Source of the DNA: Persephonella sp964519345
Lineage (GTDB): Bacteria; Aquificota; Aquificia; Aquificales; Hydrogenothermaceae
Length of the DNA: 64,000 bases
Direction: 5' to 3'
Assembly: GCA_964519345.1 (NCBI GenBank)
Contig: CAZFKX010000023.1
Span: 1 to 64,000 of the forward strand
This document shows, one piece after another, positions 33,749-43,855 of this stretch. Position 1 is the stretch's first letter; every line of letters begins with the position of its first letter. The notes below the pieces were generated by a model, which saw only the letters and a list, made by a program, of their open reading frames with translations, was not told where the DNA came from and made no database searches. The position numbers and the translations under genes were made by a program.

Positions 33749-35845
33749 TTAAATCTTTAAAAAATCTTTTCTTATAGTTTTTTCACCAAATTTTTCAAAT
33801 ATAACAACAGCTTTATTTCCATCTAATCTCTTTACTACTCCTCTTCCAAAAATTTCGTGTCTAACAGGCTGGCCTATTTTTATCTCGCCAGACAGATTTC
33901 CATATTTTTTACCGTCTTTTTTTACCTTATTATCTCTTTTTTTGTTTGATGAGATGATTTTTATGTCTTCCTTAATATCATCAAGAAATCTTGATGGTTT
34001 TGTCTCATTATAGTTTGATCCGTAACCTGCTCTGAACTTTGAGTATGTAAAAAATAGCTTTTCTTTAGCTCTTGTAATCGCAACATAAAAGAGTCTTCTC
34101 TCTTCTTCCATCTGTTCTATATCCTCAAAGGATCTTCCACTTGGAAATATACCTTCTTCAAGACCAGCTATAAAAACAACAGGAAACTCAAGGCCTTTAG
34201 AAGCATGAACAGTCATAATCTTGACGCTGTTTTCATCCTGTATATTGTCCTGTGCCTGTGATAGAGAGCTTTCCTCCAAAAACTCAGCAAAAGTTTTACC
34301 TGATTTTTCTACCTCTTTTAGTGCATTAAAAAGTTCATTAACGTTTGCTATTCTATCCTCGTAATCCTTTGGATATTTTGATATGAGATAATTCTCATAA
34401 TCTATTGTATCAAAAATATACTTTGCCATATCTGAAGGTTTCTCATTCACATATTTTCTGACTGTTTCAATTATCTCAAGAAACTCCTGAATTCTCATTC
34501 TTATTCTTGGTGAGAACAAATCAAAAGAGCTTTTTATAGCCTGAATCCAATCGTTTTCGTAATAAGATCTTATTTTCTCTACACTCCTTTCACCAATTCC
34601 TCTTGATGGTAAATTTATAATCCTTTTAAATGCCTGTGTGTCTTTAGGATTTATGGAAAATCTAAGATATGCGAGAATATCCTTTACCTCTGCCCTTTCA
34701 AAGAATTTTACGCCTCCTACAACCTGATACGGAATACGGAGTTTTACAAATATCTCTTCAATATTTCTTGATATGTAAGACATTCTTATTAAGACAGCAA
34801 AATCTCTGTATCTATAGCCTTCATCAGAAATCAATCTATTTATCATATTACCTATAAAGTTACTTTCATGCTTATCAGTATCTAATCTGACAAGATATAT
34901 ATCTTCTCCTCCTTTTCTGTCTGTCCAGAGTTTTAATATCTTTTCTTTCCATCTACCTTTTGATCCGGATATAACTTTATTAGCTATATCAAGTATTTTC
35001 TCAGTTGATCTATAGTTTCTCTCAAGTTTAATTACTTTAGTCCCGGGAAAATCATTCTCAAAATCAAGTATATTCTCGGGATTTGCTCCCCTCCATGTAT
35101 ATATACACTGCTGGGGATCTCCAACTACAGTAATACAGTCCCTATCCCCTACTAATAACTTTAGTATCTGGTGCTGAACTTTATTTGTATCTTGATATTC
35201 ATCAACAAGAATATAATCAAATCTATCCTGCCATCTTTTTAGAACATCTGGATTTTGATTAAACAACTTTACAACATTTACAAGTAAATCATCAAAATCC
35301 ATTGCATTACTAAGGGCGAGATGTTCTTCATATTTTTTGTATATATCTGGAAGATGAGGCATTGTAAACGAGTAAAACTCTAAAACAGTGTCGTCGAGAG
35401 ACTGTTTTATATTTGAGAATATATGCTTTATCCTTTCAGGTTTATACAGCTCATTACTTAAATTAAGATCCTTAACAACATCTTTTATAGCTTTTTTGCT
35501 GTCTTCCTCATCGTATATTATAAAATCTTTAGAGTAACCTACCTTTTCAGCTTCAATTCTTAAAACCTTTACACAGAAACTATGAAATGTTGAGATCCAT
35601 GGAGGTTCTGTTTCTATACCGAGATAGTTCTTAACTCTCTCTTTCATCTCTGAAGCAGCCTTATTAGTAAAAGTTATAGCAAGTATTCTCTCTAAAGGTA
35701 TTTCCAGTTCTTTGATCAGAAATATTATCTTATGGGTTATAACCTTTGTTTTTCCTGATCCAGCCCCAGCAAGAACAAGAAGGGGTGATCCAAAATATAA
35801 AACAGCTTCTGCCTGTCTTTCATTAAGTCCATTTATAACTTCCAT
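33749..35845 (-). CDS. UvrD/PcrA-type superfamily 1 DNA helicase
   Basis: A 698-residue 3'-5' helicase for repair and replication restart. Seen in order: LNERQAEAV (Q motif), GAGSGKT (motif I), TFTNKAASEMKERV (Ia), DYILVDEYQDTN (II), VVGDPQQCIYTWRGA (III), LERNYRS (IV), VKIMTVHASKGLEFPVVFI (V) and EERRLFYVAITRAK (VI). The C-terminal tail has the Tudor-like IKIGQPVRHEIFGRGVVKR found in PcrA/UvrD. ATG 35845 starts two bases after the ABC gene's stop. PcrA versus UvrD versus Rep cannot be settled by eye. Confidence 0.95.
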   Translation of the reverse strand: MEVINGLNERQAEAVLYFGSPLLVLAGAGSGKTKVITHKIIFLIKELEIPLERILAITFTNKAASEMKERVKNYLGIETEPPWISTFHSFCVKVLRIEAEKVGYSKDFIIYDEEDSKKAIKDVVKDLNLSNELYKPERIKHIFSNIKQSLDDTVLEFYSFTMPHLPDIYKKYEEHLALSNAMDFDDLLVNVVKLFNQNPDVLKRWQDRFDYILVDEYQDTNKVQHQILKLLVGDRDCITVVGDPQQCIYTWRGANPENILDFENDFPGTKVIKLERNYRSTEKILDIANKVISGSKGRWKEKILKLWTDRKGGEDIYLVRLDTDKHESNFIGNMINRLISDEGYRYRDFAVLIRMSYISRNIEEIFVKLRIPYQVVGGVKFFERAEVKDILAYLRFSINPKDTQAFKRIINLPSRGIGERSVEKIRSYYENDWIQAIKSSFDLFSPRIRMRIQEFLEIIETVRKYVNEKPSDMAKYIFDTIDYENYLISKYPKDYEDRIANVNELFNALKEVEKSGKTFAEFLEESSLSQAQDNIQDENSVKIMTVHASKGLEFPVVFIAGLEEGIFPSGRSFEDIEQMEEERRLFYVAITRAKEKLFFTYSKFRAGYGSNYNETKPSRFLDDIKEDIKIISSNKKRDNKVKKDGKKYGNLSGEIKIGQPVRHEIFGRGVVKRLDGNKAVVIFEKFGEKTIRKDFLKI

Positions 35846-35847
35846 CT

Positions 35848-37620
35848 TCAACCTGCCATATAATGTTTTTTCATATACTCGTTGTACAAACCTTCCTCTT
35901 TCATTAATTGTTCATGAGTTCCTTCTTCAACAACTTTTCCTTTATCAAGTACATAAATATAGTCTGCCTGTTGAACCGTGCTAAGCCTGTGTGCGATTAT
36001 AATTGTTGTTTTCTCTTTTAGATATTTCTGTAAGGCTTTAAAAAGTCTGTATTCGGTCTGTGTATCAAGTGCGGAGGTTGATTCATCAAGAATAACTATT
36101 TTTGGATCCTGAAGTATCATTCTTGCTATAGCAAGTCTCTGTTTCTGTCCTCCGGAAAGTCTGACCCCGTTTTTTCCTACAACTGTTTCAAGCCTATCTG
36201 GAAGATCCATAATAAACTCCTTCATCTGTGCTATTTCCAAAGCCTCCCATATACTATATTCTGGAATATCTTTACCGAGTGTTAAATTGAATCTTACAGT
36301 ATCGTTAAACATCATTGGACTTTGAAGAACAAGGGATACATTGTCCCTGACTACATCAAGACCAACTTCTTTAACTGAAATACCATCATAAAGAATATCT
36401 CCTTTATCAACAGGATAAAAACCCACCATGATGTGGGCCAACGTTGTCTTACCGCTCCCGCTTGCACCTACGATAGCTATTTTCTTCCCTCTATCTGCTT
36501 TTAAACTTATTCCTTCAAGTATCATATTCTTACCATCATAAGAAAAGTAAATATCTTTTAATTCAATGGAACAGGTTTTACGATTTTTAAAAGGGTTTAT
36601 TATATGGGGATATTCAGGCTCTTTTTTCATTCTGAGTATTGTATTTATTCTATCAAGCGCTGCTGTAGCAGAATGATAAGCATACTGTATATTCAGAAGT
36701 TCCTGTACAGGCGTCATCATCACCCATAGATAGCCAAAAATTGCAAGCATAAGACCGATAGTAAGATCAGAGTAAGCAACAAAAAGTATGCTTGTTGCCC
36801 TAAATATTTCATATCCAGCTAAAAAAACAAGCATAGAAAGTCTTGTGGCGGCATCACTTTTCCATCCAAACTCTACAGCTGTGTCCCTTACATTCTTAGC
36901 TGTCTCTATTACATACTTAAAAAATGTTTTTTCCCTATTGCTTGCTCTTATTTGCCAGAAAAGATCAAGTGTTTCTGTAAGTCTTTCCTGAAATTTCTCA
37001 ACCGCCTTATTCTCTTTTCCTTTTAACTTACCTATCCTCCTTCCGACAACCGTTGTAAAGTATATAACAACGGGGTTTAAAAAAACGATAAGAAGACCAA
37101 GTTTCCAGTTTATTAGTATAAGCACCACGGCAACACCCACTATCGTAAGAACTGAGATAATAAATCTGCTAACCGTTTTGCCTATAAAATCATCAATTGT
37201 ATTTATATCCGTCACAAGTTTTGAGGCTATCCCACCTGTCCCAACAGTCTCAAACTCAGCCATAGAGACATTCTGAAGATGTTTAAGAAGTTCTTCTCTA
37301 ATTTTGTAAGTTACGTTTTTTGATATAGTTGTGAAGATCTTGGCCTGAACAGCATTAAATACAAAAAATAAGAATCTCATCAAAAGAACAATAAAAAGCG
37401 CCGCCGCCGTATATAATACTGGATTTCCTTTTCCGAAAAAATTCTCATAGGTTTTAATAAAAACACCTGGTTTGTTAAGCAAAACCTCGTCAACAAGCAA
37501 AGGTAAAAATAGAGGGGTTGGAACACTTACGCATATTGCAAGCAGTGCTATCAAATGTCCAGCTATAAGCTTTTTCCTGTATTTTTTTATCTCCTCAAAA
37601 ATTCTGTTCCAGTCGTACAT
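35848..37620 (-). CDS. ABC exporter, MsbA-like half transporter
   Basis: A 590-residue fusion of a six-helix membrane domain (residues 1 to about 320) with an ATPase domain: Walker A GASGSGKTT, Q-loop LVLQSPMMF, signature LSGGQKQRLAIARM, Walker B IVILDESTSALD and switch IIAHRLST. It should form homodimers that export lipid, peptide or drug. MsbA-type lipid flipping is one possibility, but substrate cannot be told. It is co-transcribed with the helicase. Confidence 0.9.
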   Translation of the reverse strand: MYDWNRIFEEIKKYRKKLIAGHLIALLAICVSVPTPLFLPLLVDEVLLNKPGVFIKTYENFFGKGNPVLYTAAALFIVLLMRFLFFVFNAVQAKIFTTISKNVTYKIREELLKHLQNVSMAEFETVGTGGIASKLVTDINTIDDFIGKTVSRFIISVLTIVGVAVVLILINWKLGLLIVFLNPVVIYFTTVVGRRIGKLKGKENKAVEKFQERLTETLDLFWQIRASNREKTFFKYVIETAKNVRDTAVEFGWKSDAATRLSMLVFLAGYEIFRATSILFVAYSDLTIGLMLAIFGYLWVMMTPVQELLNIQYAYHSATAALDRINTILRMKKEPEYPHIINPFKNRKTCSIELKDIYFSYDGKNMILEGISLKADRGKKIAIVGASGSGKTTLAHIMVGFYPVDKGDILYDGISVKEVGLDVVRDNVSLVLQSPMMFNDTVRFNLTLGKDIPEYSIWEALEIAQMKEFIMDLPDRLETVVGKNGVRLSGGQKQRLAIARMILQDPKIVILDESTSALDTQTEYRLFKALQKYLKEKTTIIIAHRLSTVQQADYIYVLDKGKVVEEGTHEQLMKEEGLYNEYMKKHYMAG

Positions 37621-37740
37621 TTTTTAACCCTGTTTGGATCTTAAGCAGTATTTTATAGTACCACTTTTATACAGTTATCACCATTACTAAACTAAAGATA
37701 GACTTGTTACGAATAATTATTTATATTATTTAATAAAGTT

Positions 37741-37756
37741 AATAGTTTTTACTATT
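37741..37756. promoter_or_regulatory. Inverted repeat in the ABC/GGDEF-EAL divergent region
   Basis: AATAGT (37741-37746) and ACTATT (37751-37756) flank TTTT. The 203-base gap also has AATAATTATT near 37710 and TGACGTCA at 37777-37784; no gene fits. The repeat resembles part of the element before the PerR-like gene (AATAGTTTTTA in both). Confidence 0.4.
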
Positions 37757-37824
37757 TACTCAGGGGTGTTAATATATGACGTCAGGACATTCAGTATATG
37801 TTCTTTTCTAAATAAAGGTGAAAT

Positions 37825-40368
37825 ATGAAAAGCCTGAAAGGAATCATACTGACCTTCATCTTAGCTGGAGCTACCGCCGTTTACAGTTATATATATTTCG
37901 CTGTAAGCAGTATCTATACAGAACATATAAAAAAAAGAGCATACGAAGAATCTCACACTCTTGCAAAACAGACTTTCAACTCAATGTTTCAGATAATGAA
38001 GAGAGGATGGTCAAGGGAAGATTTAGAAGAATTTCTTGAAGCAAACGAGAAGGCTTTTGAAAAAAGTTTATATTCTGTAAATATTTATAGAGGAAAGAAG
38101 GTAGAAGAACTATTTGGAAAAATAAAACAGAATGATTTAGACAGCTTCATTATGAAATCTTTTAAAGAGGGAAGAGACATAACTGTAGAAAGAGAAGGCA
38201 TTCTGAGACTCATACATCCATTAAAAGCTGAAGAGGTTTGTAAAACGTGCCATTATAATGCTGAAGTTGGCGACGTTCTTGGTGTTATTGAGGTAAAGCA
38301 GAATATTAGACAGTTTATAGCATCTGCCAAAGGAGACTTTGTCCTTTCCATGATAGCCGTTTTTCCCCTTCCAGTTGCTATAGCCGTTTTTATAGCTTTT
38401 CTGATTAATAAAAAGATTAAACAATATATTGACAGACTAAATGAAAAGATAAATGAGGTTGAGTCTGTATCGGATCTTTCAAAAATAGAGTTCAACCCAG
38501 ATGATATTGAACTTAAAGAGTTTCATCTTGTATATACAGGATTTCAACATCTTATAGACAAACTTAAAACTATCGCTGTTGATAAGGATATGCTTGAGTT
38601 TGAGATAAAACTTCTTGAGAAGTTTGTTCTAACATCTGCTGTTATTAAAGACTGGCGAGATTATATAAATCAGATGCTTCTTGAGGTCAGTAAGATACTG
38701 CCTGTTTACTCAATGTTCTCTATTTTTCAGACAGGTGATAACAGTTATGATGTGGAGATATTCTGGGTTTTTGAACCTCCTCCTCAGATAAAAAAAGATT
38801 TTGAAAATCTTGCTTTATCAAGAATGGGAGAATGTTTTACATCTTCAGAAGGATCAAAAATCAATATAAGGCACAAAGTGATAGACAGAAAAAGGTGCAT
38901 ACCAAAACATATAGGGAAAAAGATAAAATATAGAAAAAGATGTCTGCTGCTGGACGAACCGGGAATAGGCGGTGTCGTTGGTATAGGAATACTACCTGAA
39001 GTTATGGAAGATAAAACAAAGGTTCTTATAATAGATAGTATTCTATCAACGTTTTTAAATCTTATCATATCAGTAAAGGCTATTAATAAATACTCAAAAG
39101 AGATTGAATACTATTCAACAAGGGACTCTATAACAGGTTTATACAATCAGAAAGTTTTCTGGGAACTTTTAAATTATGAGATCGCAAGGGCTGATCGTCA
39201 TGGATATAAATTTACACTTCTTACTATTGATATAGATAACTTTAAGGCTGTAAATGACACCTATGGCTATGGTTTTGGTGATATTATCCTTCAAAAGATA
39301 GCTCAGATTATAAGAGACACTATAAGAAGAGGAGATATAGTGGCAAGGTATGGGGGTGATGAGTTTGCTGTTATTCTGCCTTTAACCGATGCCGAAAAGG
39401 GGTACAGTATAGCAAAAAATATCATTGAAAGTATAAATAGATTCTTCTTAATCGCAACAGACGGCTCTAAGGTTAAAGTATCCGCATCTATTGGTATGGC
39501 CGTATATCCAGATCATGGTAAAGATGCGAAAGATCTATTTCTATTCGCGGATAATATCCTCCATAAAGTTAAAATGGAAAATAAAGGTTCTGTGTATCTT
39601 CCTACAGAAGAAGATGTTGAACAGATATACAGAAAGATAGGAAAGCTGAATATAACGATACTGAATGCGATTGAAAATAAAAAAATTATACCTTACTTCC
39701 AGCCAATACTTGATATTAGAGAAAATCAGGTTTATATACATGAGGTGCTCTGCAGAATAGAAAATGAGATCAAAACATTAAAAGCTGACGAATTTATAAG
39801 AGTAGCTGAAAAAATGGGCGTCATTCATAAGCTTGATCTTGTTCTTATGGAAAATACATTTAAAAAAGTTAAAGAGGAAAACTATCAGGGTATCCTTTTT
39901 ATGAACCTATCACCAAAAGCCATAATGTCAAAGGACTTTCTGGACAATATTAAATCGCTTGTCTCAAATTACAATCTAAACCCATCAAATTTCGTTTTTG
40001 AGATAACCGAGAGGGAAACTGTAAGTAATATCAGCATACTTGAGGATTTTGTTATGAAACTGAAGGAAGAAGGCTTCAAGTTTGCTGTAGATGACTTTGG
40101 ATCAGGCTTTTCTTCCTTCCATTATATAAAAAGATTTCCAATAGATATTGTAAAAATAGAGGGTGATTTTATAAGAAGTATGGTAAAAAATCCTAAGGAT
40201 AGAGCTTTTGTTCTCAGCATAACAACTTTAACAAAAAATTTAGGAATAAAGACCGTTGCAGAATATGTTGAGGATGAAGTTATTCTTGAAGCTGTAAAGT
40301 CTGTCGGCATAGATTATGCACAGGGTTATTATATAGGAAGACCATCACCAAACTTTTATAAAAAGTAA
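37825..40368 (+). CDS. Haem-c sensor with GGDEF and EAL domains
   Basis: An 847-residue inner-membrane signalling protein. Membrane spans at about 6-28 and 172-195 bracket a periplasmic domain that carries CKTCH (Cys139-His143), a covalent haem-c motif as in DUF3365/Tll0287-type sensors. A HAMP-like linker and a roughly 210-residue helical/GAF-like region follow. The GGDEF motif is intact (510-514) with an RRGD inhibitory site five residues before it. The EAL domain has EVL at about 640, FEITE, DDFGSGFSS (from 756) and AQGYYIG, so it too may be active. It probably links redox state or gas to c-di-GMP. Confidence 0.85.
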   Translation: MKSLKGIILTFILAGATAVYSYIYFAVSSIYTEHIKKRAYEESHTLAKQTFNSMFQIMKRGWSREDLEEFLEANEKAFEKSLYSVNIYRGKKVEELFGKIKQNDLDSFIMKSFKEGRDITVEREGILRLIHPLKAEEVCKTCHYNAEVGDVLGVIEVKQNIRQFIASAKGDFVLSMIAVFPLPVAIAVFIAFLINKKIKQYIDRLNEKINEVESVSDLSKIEFNPDDIELKEFHLVYTGFQHLIDKLKTIAVDKDMLEFEIKLLEKFVLTSAVIKDWRDYINQMLLEVSKILPVYSMFSIFQTGDNSYDVEIFWVFEPPPQIKKDFENLALSRMGECFTSSEGSKINIRHKVIDRKRCIPKHIGKKIKYRKRCLLLDEPGIGGVVGIGILPEVMEDKTKVLIIDSILSTFLNLIISVKAINKYSKEIEYYSTRDSITGLYNQKVFWELLNYEIARADRHGYKFTLLTIDIDNFKAVNDTYGYGFGDIILQKIAQIIRDTIRRGDIVARYGGDEFAVILPLTDAEKGYSIAKNIIESINRFFLIATDGSKVKVSASIGMAVYPDHGKDAKDLFLFADNILHKVKMENKGSVYLPTEEDVEQIYRKIGKLNITILNAIENKKIIPYFQPILDIRENQVYIHEVLCRIENEIKTLKADEFIRVAEKMGVIHKLDLVLMENTFKKVKEENYQGILFMNLSPKAIMSKDFLDNIKSLVSNYNLNPSNFVFEITERETVSNISILEDFVMKLKEEGFKFAVDDFGSGFSSFHYIKRFPIDIVKIEGDFIRSMVKNPKDRAFVLSITTLTKNLGIKTVAEYVEDEVILEAVKSVGIDYAQGYYIGRPSPNFYKK

Positions 40369-41120
40369 AATCTATCCCCTTCCTTTAAAAAGGATATATT
40401 TTCATCTCTAAGTTCATACTTTATTTCTTCCAGATATAGAGGCTTCATATGGTATCCAAAAATTTTTACAGATGGGTTTATCTTATGGATCAACTGCCTG
40501 ATACTCTCTGTTGAATGGTGTTTACTTTTAAGAGCGATATCTCCAAGTTTTTCAGGAAATGATACATCAATAAATATATTTTCAATTTTTTTATTTATAT
40601 TTACTTCCTCAATAATCTGATCGATGGATATTGTATCTCCTGAAATAAGTATCTGATCATTTATAATAAATCCAGCCGTTGGTACAGTGTGTTCAGATGG
40701 AAAAGGCTTTATTTTTAAACCTTCTATAAAATACTCATTGAAAAAACTTATTTCGATAAACTGTAATGCGGGTCTTCCAGACGATGGAAGTTTTATCTTG
40801 CTGAAATCAGGCCATACATCATAATTAAATATACTACTCTTAAGCACATTTAATGTATCTGAAAGACCATATATATAAAGAGTATTCTTTCTTTCAGGAT
40901 ACGTAATATCAATAAGATATGGTATATCCCCTATGTGATCAAAATGTGAATGTGTAAGGAAAATATGTTCAATCCCAAAGATTCTATCATTTAACTTTTC
41001 AAGGATACTCCCTCCATCTATACAGATAGAGTTATTTAATAAGAATGTTGCAGGGTTCATATCTTTGTATTTGCTTCCATAAGCTCCAAGAACTTCAAGC
41101 TTATTTTTCCTTGAACTCAT
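40356..41120 (-). CDS. Class II cyclic-nucleotide phosphodiesterase-like protein
   Basis: A 254-residue metallo-beta-lactamase-fold enzyme. The metal motif HSHFDHIGD lies at residues 57-65, with further ligands in FPSEHTV, ISGDT and GYHM. Overall pattern matches class II 3',5'-cyclic nucleotide phosphodiesterases (CpdP/PDE1 type) rather than lactamases. Its ATG lies 20 bp inside the adenylate cyclase gene, so making and breaking cAMP are coupled. Hydrolysis of cAMP is inferred from family and context. The 3' end overlaps the convergent GGDEF-EAL gene by 13 bp. Confidence 0.75.
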   Translation of the reverse strand: MSSRKNKLEVLGAYGSKYKDMNPATFLLNNSICIDGGSILEKLNDRIFGIEHIFLTHSHFDHIGDIPYLIDITYPERKNTLYIYGLSDTLNVLKSSIFNYDVWPDFSKIKLPSSGRPALQFIEISFFNEYFIEGLKIKPFPSEHTVPTAGFIINDQILISGDTISIDQIIEEVNINKKIENIFIDVSFPEKLGDIALKSKHHSTESIRQLIHKINPSVKIFGYHMKPLYLEEIKYELRDENISFLKEGDRFYFL

Positions 41121-43164
41121 ATATTCCTTCCCATCCTCTACCTGGAGGGTTATTTATATAATAAGCTGTTCTTTCAAGAAGTAGTTTTGATGGATAATCT
41201 TTATATCTTTCCCACAATTCCCTAAATATTTTTTCTGCCTTTCCAAAATCAGTATTAAAGTAAAGCTCAACTGCCTCTTCGTAAAGTTTTTTTATAAACA
41301 GGTTTTTATCACTTTTTTCCATTAACTGGTAAATAAGAACAGGTTTTTCCTTTCCTTTTACCTTAACCCTATCAAGTTTTCTAAAGAGAAAATCTGTTTT
41401 AACTTTCTCTACAGTAAACTGGGATACTATAATGGACGTTCCATATATCCTGTTTAACCCTTCAAGTCTTGAGGCAAGATTAACTGTATCTCCTATAGCC
41501 GTATATTCAAATCTAAGTGATGATCCAAGATTCCCAACGACCGCATTACCTGTATTTATACCTATGCCTATTTTTAAAGGGGGAAGTTTTTGCTTTTTTA
41601 GAATTTTATTAACATTTTTAAGATCTTTTATCATTTCAAGAGCTGTTTTACATGCTTTATCTGGATGATCCGGGACTGTTAGAGGAACATTAAAAACAGC
41701 CATTATAGCATCACCTATATATTTATCCAACAGACCTTTATTTTCTAAAATTATCTTTGTCATACTGTCAAAATAAATATTTAAAAGTTTTGCAACCTGA
41801 TGGGGATCTAATTTCTCTGTTATTAATGTAAAATCTCTTATATCCGCAAATAGAACGGTTATTTCTTCTTCTTTGCCTCCCAATCCAAGATTTTCAGGAT
41901 TTTTTACAATCTGTTCCACAACATCAGGAGAAAGATACTTCGAAAAAGCTCTTTTTAACTCTCTTGTCTGAAGATCAATCTTAAAAAACTGGTATATCTC
42001 AAGAGAGATTATATATATGAAAGAGAAAACAAAGGGATAAACTGTCATAACCCAGATATTCTCAAAAATAAATAAAAAAGAGGGAATTATAAATGGGATT
42101 GATAATACGGCAGAATAAACAGTCATTCTATATTTTAATTTCTTTATATTACCTACAAAAAATATTAGACCAAGTAATGCAACTGTAAAAGATATATCAT
42201 AAATATCTGAATCTCTCAAAAAATCACCATTTATAATATTCGAGACAGCTATATAATGGAGAAAAACACCGGGCATTAAAGGGTCAACAGGCGTTGGCCT
42301 TATATCATAAACACCCATTTCTGTAATACCGATAATTACGATCTTATTTTTAAAAAAAGAAGGATCTATTTTCCCCTCAATAACTTCAACTGCAGATACT
42401 GATTTTATATCTTTATAAAAGTTAAGTCTTATATAGTTTTTGTTTAAATTGATATCACCGATAGTTAGCTTTTTTACCCCCAGTTCATCAATCTCAAGGT
42501 ATATTTCCTTATCAAGATAAAATCTAACAAGTTGTAAAGCTAAAGAGGGAAAAAGCATTCCCTCAAAAATGTAAACAGTTGGATAATGTCTGTATATTCC
42601 ATCTGCATCAGGTTTGATATTAAAAAAAGCGCATGACAAGGAGTTTTCAAGTATCTGAGGAATGTTGCTTTCTATAAAAGAAAACTCAGGAATGCCGATT
42701 TTTTCAGAAAGAACTTCATACCTGGGTAATGAACAATCTTCAAGAAAATCTATTATCTTCTCGTTTACCGTCTGCGTAGCATAATCTCTAAAGAAAAAAC
42801 CAGAAATAACATTACCAGCTTCATTTATTGAGCTGAAAAGTGCTTTATCGCTTTCATAACTGCTTCTTTCTGAAAAAACAATATCAAGACCTACAACCTT
42901 GGCCTCTTTAAGTTTTATTAAAAGCTCGGCAGTTATCTTTCTATCCCACGGCCATCTACCAAACCTGTTTATACTCTCCTCATCTATTGAAACAACAACA
43001 ATATCTTCAAAGGGTTTATGATCAATACCGGTTATCTGTTTTGTATAAAATTTTATATCTTCAAGATTATAAACAAACTTAACTACTGAAGCGGGTTTTG
43101 TGAAATATACGAACAGAAACAAAGCGGTTATCAAAAGAAAAAGTAAAGTTCTTACCTTAATCAT
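41101..43164 (-). CDS. CHASE2-adenylate cyclase (class III)
   Basis: A 687-residue membrane receptor. A signal-anchor helix (7-23) leads to an extracytoplasmic CHASE2 domain (VVVSIDEESINRFGRWPW to about 320), then about three membrane helices and a class III cyclase domain. The metal ligands are Asp441 (FADIRDF) and Asp485 (KYIGDAIMAVF). Lys481 and Asp559 select adenine, and Asn562 and Arg566 (VNLASRLE) complete the site, so it should make cAMP. A TPR-like tail follows. It starts one base after the FecR-domain gene, a common CHASE2 companion. Confidence 0.92.
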   Translation of the reverse strand: MIKVRTLLFLLITALFLFVYFTKPASVVKFVYNLEDIKFYTKQITGIDHKPFEDIVVVSIDEESINRFGRWPWDRKITAELLIKLKEAKVVGLDIVFSERSSYESDKALFSSINEAGNVISGFFFRDYATQTVNEKIIDFLEDCSLPRYEVLSEKIGIPEFSFIESNIPQILENSLSCAFFNIKPDADGIYRHYPTVYIFEGMLFPSLALQLVRFYLDKEIYLEIDELGVKKLTIGDINLNKNYIRLNFYKDIKSVSAVEVIEGKIDPSFFKNKIVIIGITEMGVYDIRPTPVDPLMPGVFLHYIAVSNIINGDFLRDSDIYDISFTVALLGLIFFVGNIKKLKYRMTVYSAVLSIPFIIPSFLFIFENIWVMTVYPFVFSFIYIISLEIYQFFKIDLQTRELKRAFSKYLSPDVVEQIVKNPENLGLGGKEEEITVLFADIRDFTLITEKLDPHQVAKLLNIYFDSMTKIILENKGLLDKYIGDAIMAVFNVPLTVPDHPDKACKTALEMIKDLKNVNKILKKQKLPPLKIGIGINTGNAVVGNLGSSLRFEYTAIGDTVNLASRLEGLNRIYGTSIIVSQFTVEKVKTDFLFRKLDRVKVKGKEKPVLIYQLMEKSDKNLFIKKLYEEAVELYFNTDFGKAEKIFRELWERYKDYPSKLLLERTAYYINNPPGRGWEGIYEFKEK

Positions 43165-43165
43165 C

Positions 43166-43855
43166 TCAGAATCTATCTAAATATTCAAACTCTCTCTCTA
43201 TATACGGCGGTATCCTTATATCTCTCACTTCTCCATCTTTTATGCTTACGGCGGTTCCTCCTCTCATCTCAAACTCCTTTACAAACTCTTTAAATTCCCT
43301 TTCCATCTTCTCCTTAAACCTTTCATACTCTCCTATCTGTTCCTCTCTGAACTTTTCAAACTCAGATATCTCCCTTTTCCTGTATCGTATAAACTCCCCT
43401 ATTAAAGATCTTACGGACAATACTCCTTCTTTTAAGTATATATTCATTTCACCGTCCTTCATATCAACTATAAATCTCGTTCCCTTAACACCTATAACAA
43501 CAGATCTTGCCTTTACTTTAAGACCTTTAAGTTTTCCTCTTTTCTCAATTTTAAACAAAACTCTTCCTTCTGTTGCTGATATAAGATCAAGGCCTTGAAC
43601 GGTAAGAGAGGATTTTTCTGTCAGAACTATTTTAGATCCATCAATAAATCTGATAAACGCGATGGAGCTGCTCTTTGTCTTTATTATATCTCTAACAAAT
43701 ATAGGAAAATCTGGATTGTTTACATTGATAGGTCTTACAACACCCTCTCTGTGAATCTTAACAATACCCTCATATTTAACTACATTTCCAGCTTCTTGAG
43801 CGTATGCGCTTATTAAAAGAGAAAAAAACAGTATTAGCAAAAGGTTACTCTTCAT
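43166..43855 (-). CDS. Secreted FecR-domain protein
   Basis: A 229-residue exported protein (signal ending SAYAQ). Residues about 25-150 form a FecR domain: IVRDIIKTKSSSIAFIRFIDGSKIVL-like strands with GVKGTRFIVD. In this case it is not an anti-sigma factor but a periplasmic beta-domain. After it comes a long Glu/Lys/Arg/Phe helix (about 155-200), probably a coiled coil, and a short tail. It is between the HD-GYP and cyclase genes, overlapping the former by 11 bp. FecR domains beside CHASE2 cyclases suggest a ligand or cell-wall sensor; that role is inferred. Confidence 0.82.
   Translation of the reverse strand: MKSNLLLILFFSLLISAYAQEAGNVVKYEGIVKIHREGVVRPINVNNPDFPIFVRDIIKTKSSSIAFIRFIDGSKIVLTEKSSLTVQGLDLISATEGRVLFKIEKRGKLKGLKVKARSVVIGVKGTRFIVDMKDGEMNIYLKEGVLSVRSLIGEFIRYRKREISEFEKFREEQIGEYERFKEKMEREFKEFVKEFEMRGGTAVSIKDGEVRDIRIPPYIEREFEYLDRF

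Noticed and set aside
37777..37784. TGACGTCA palindrome as a cAMP-receptor site
   Set aside because: Eight bases are too few, and it does not match the CRP consensus TGTGA-n6-TCACA.
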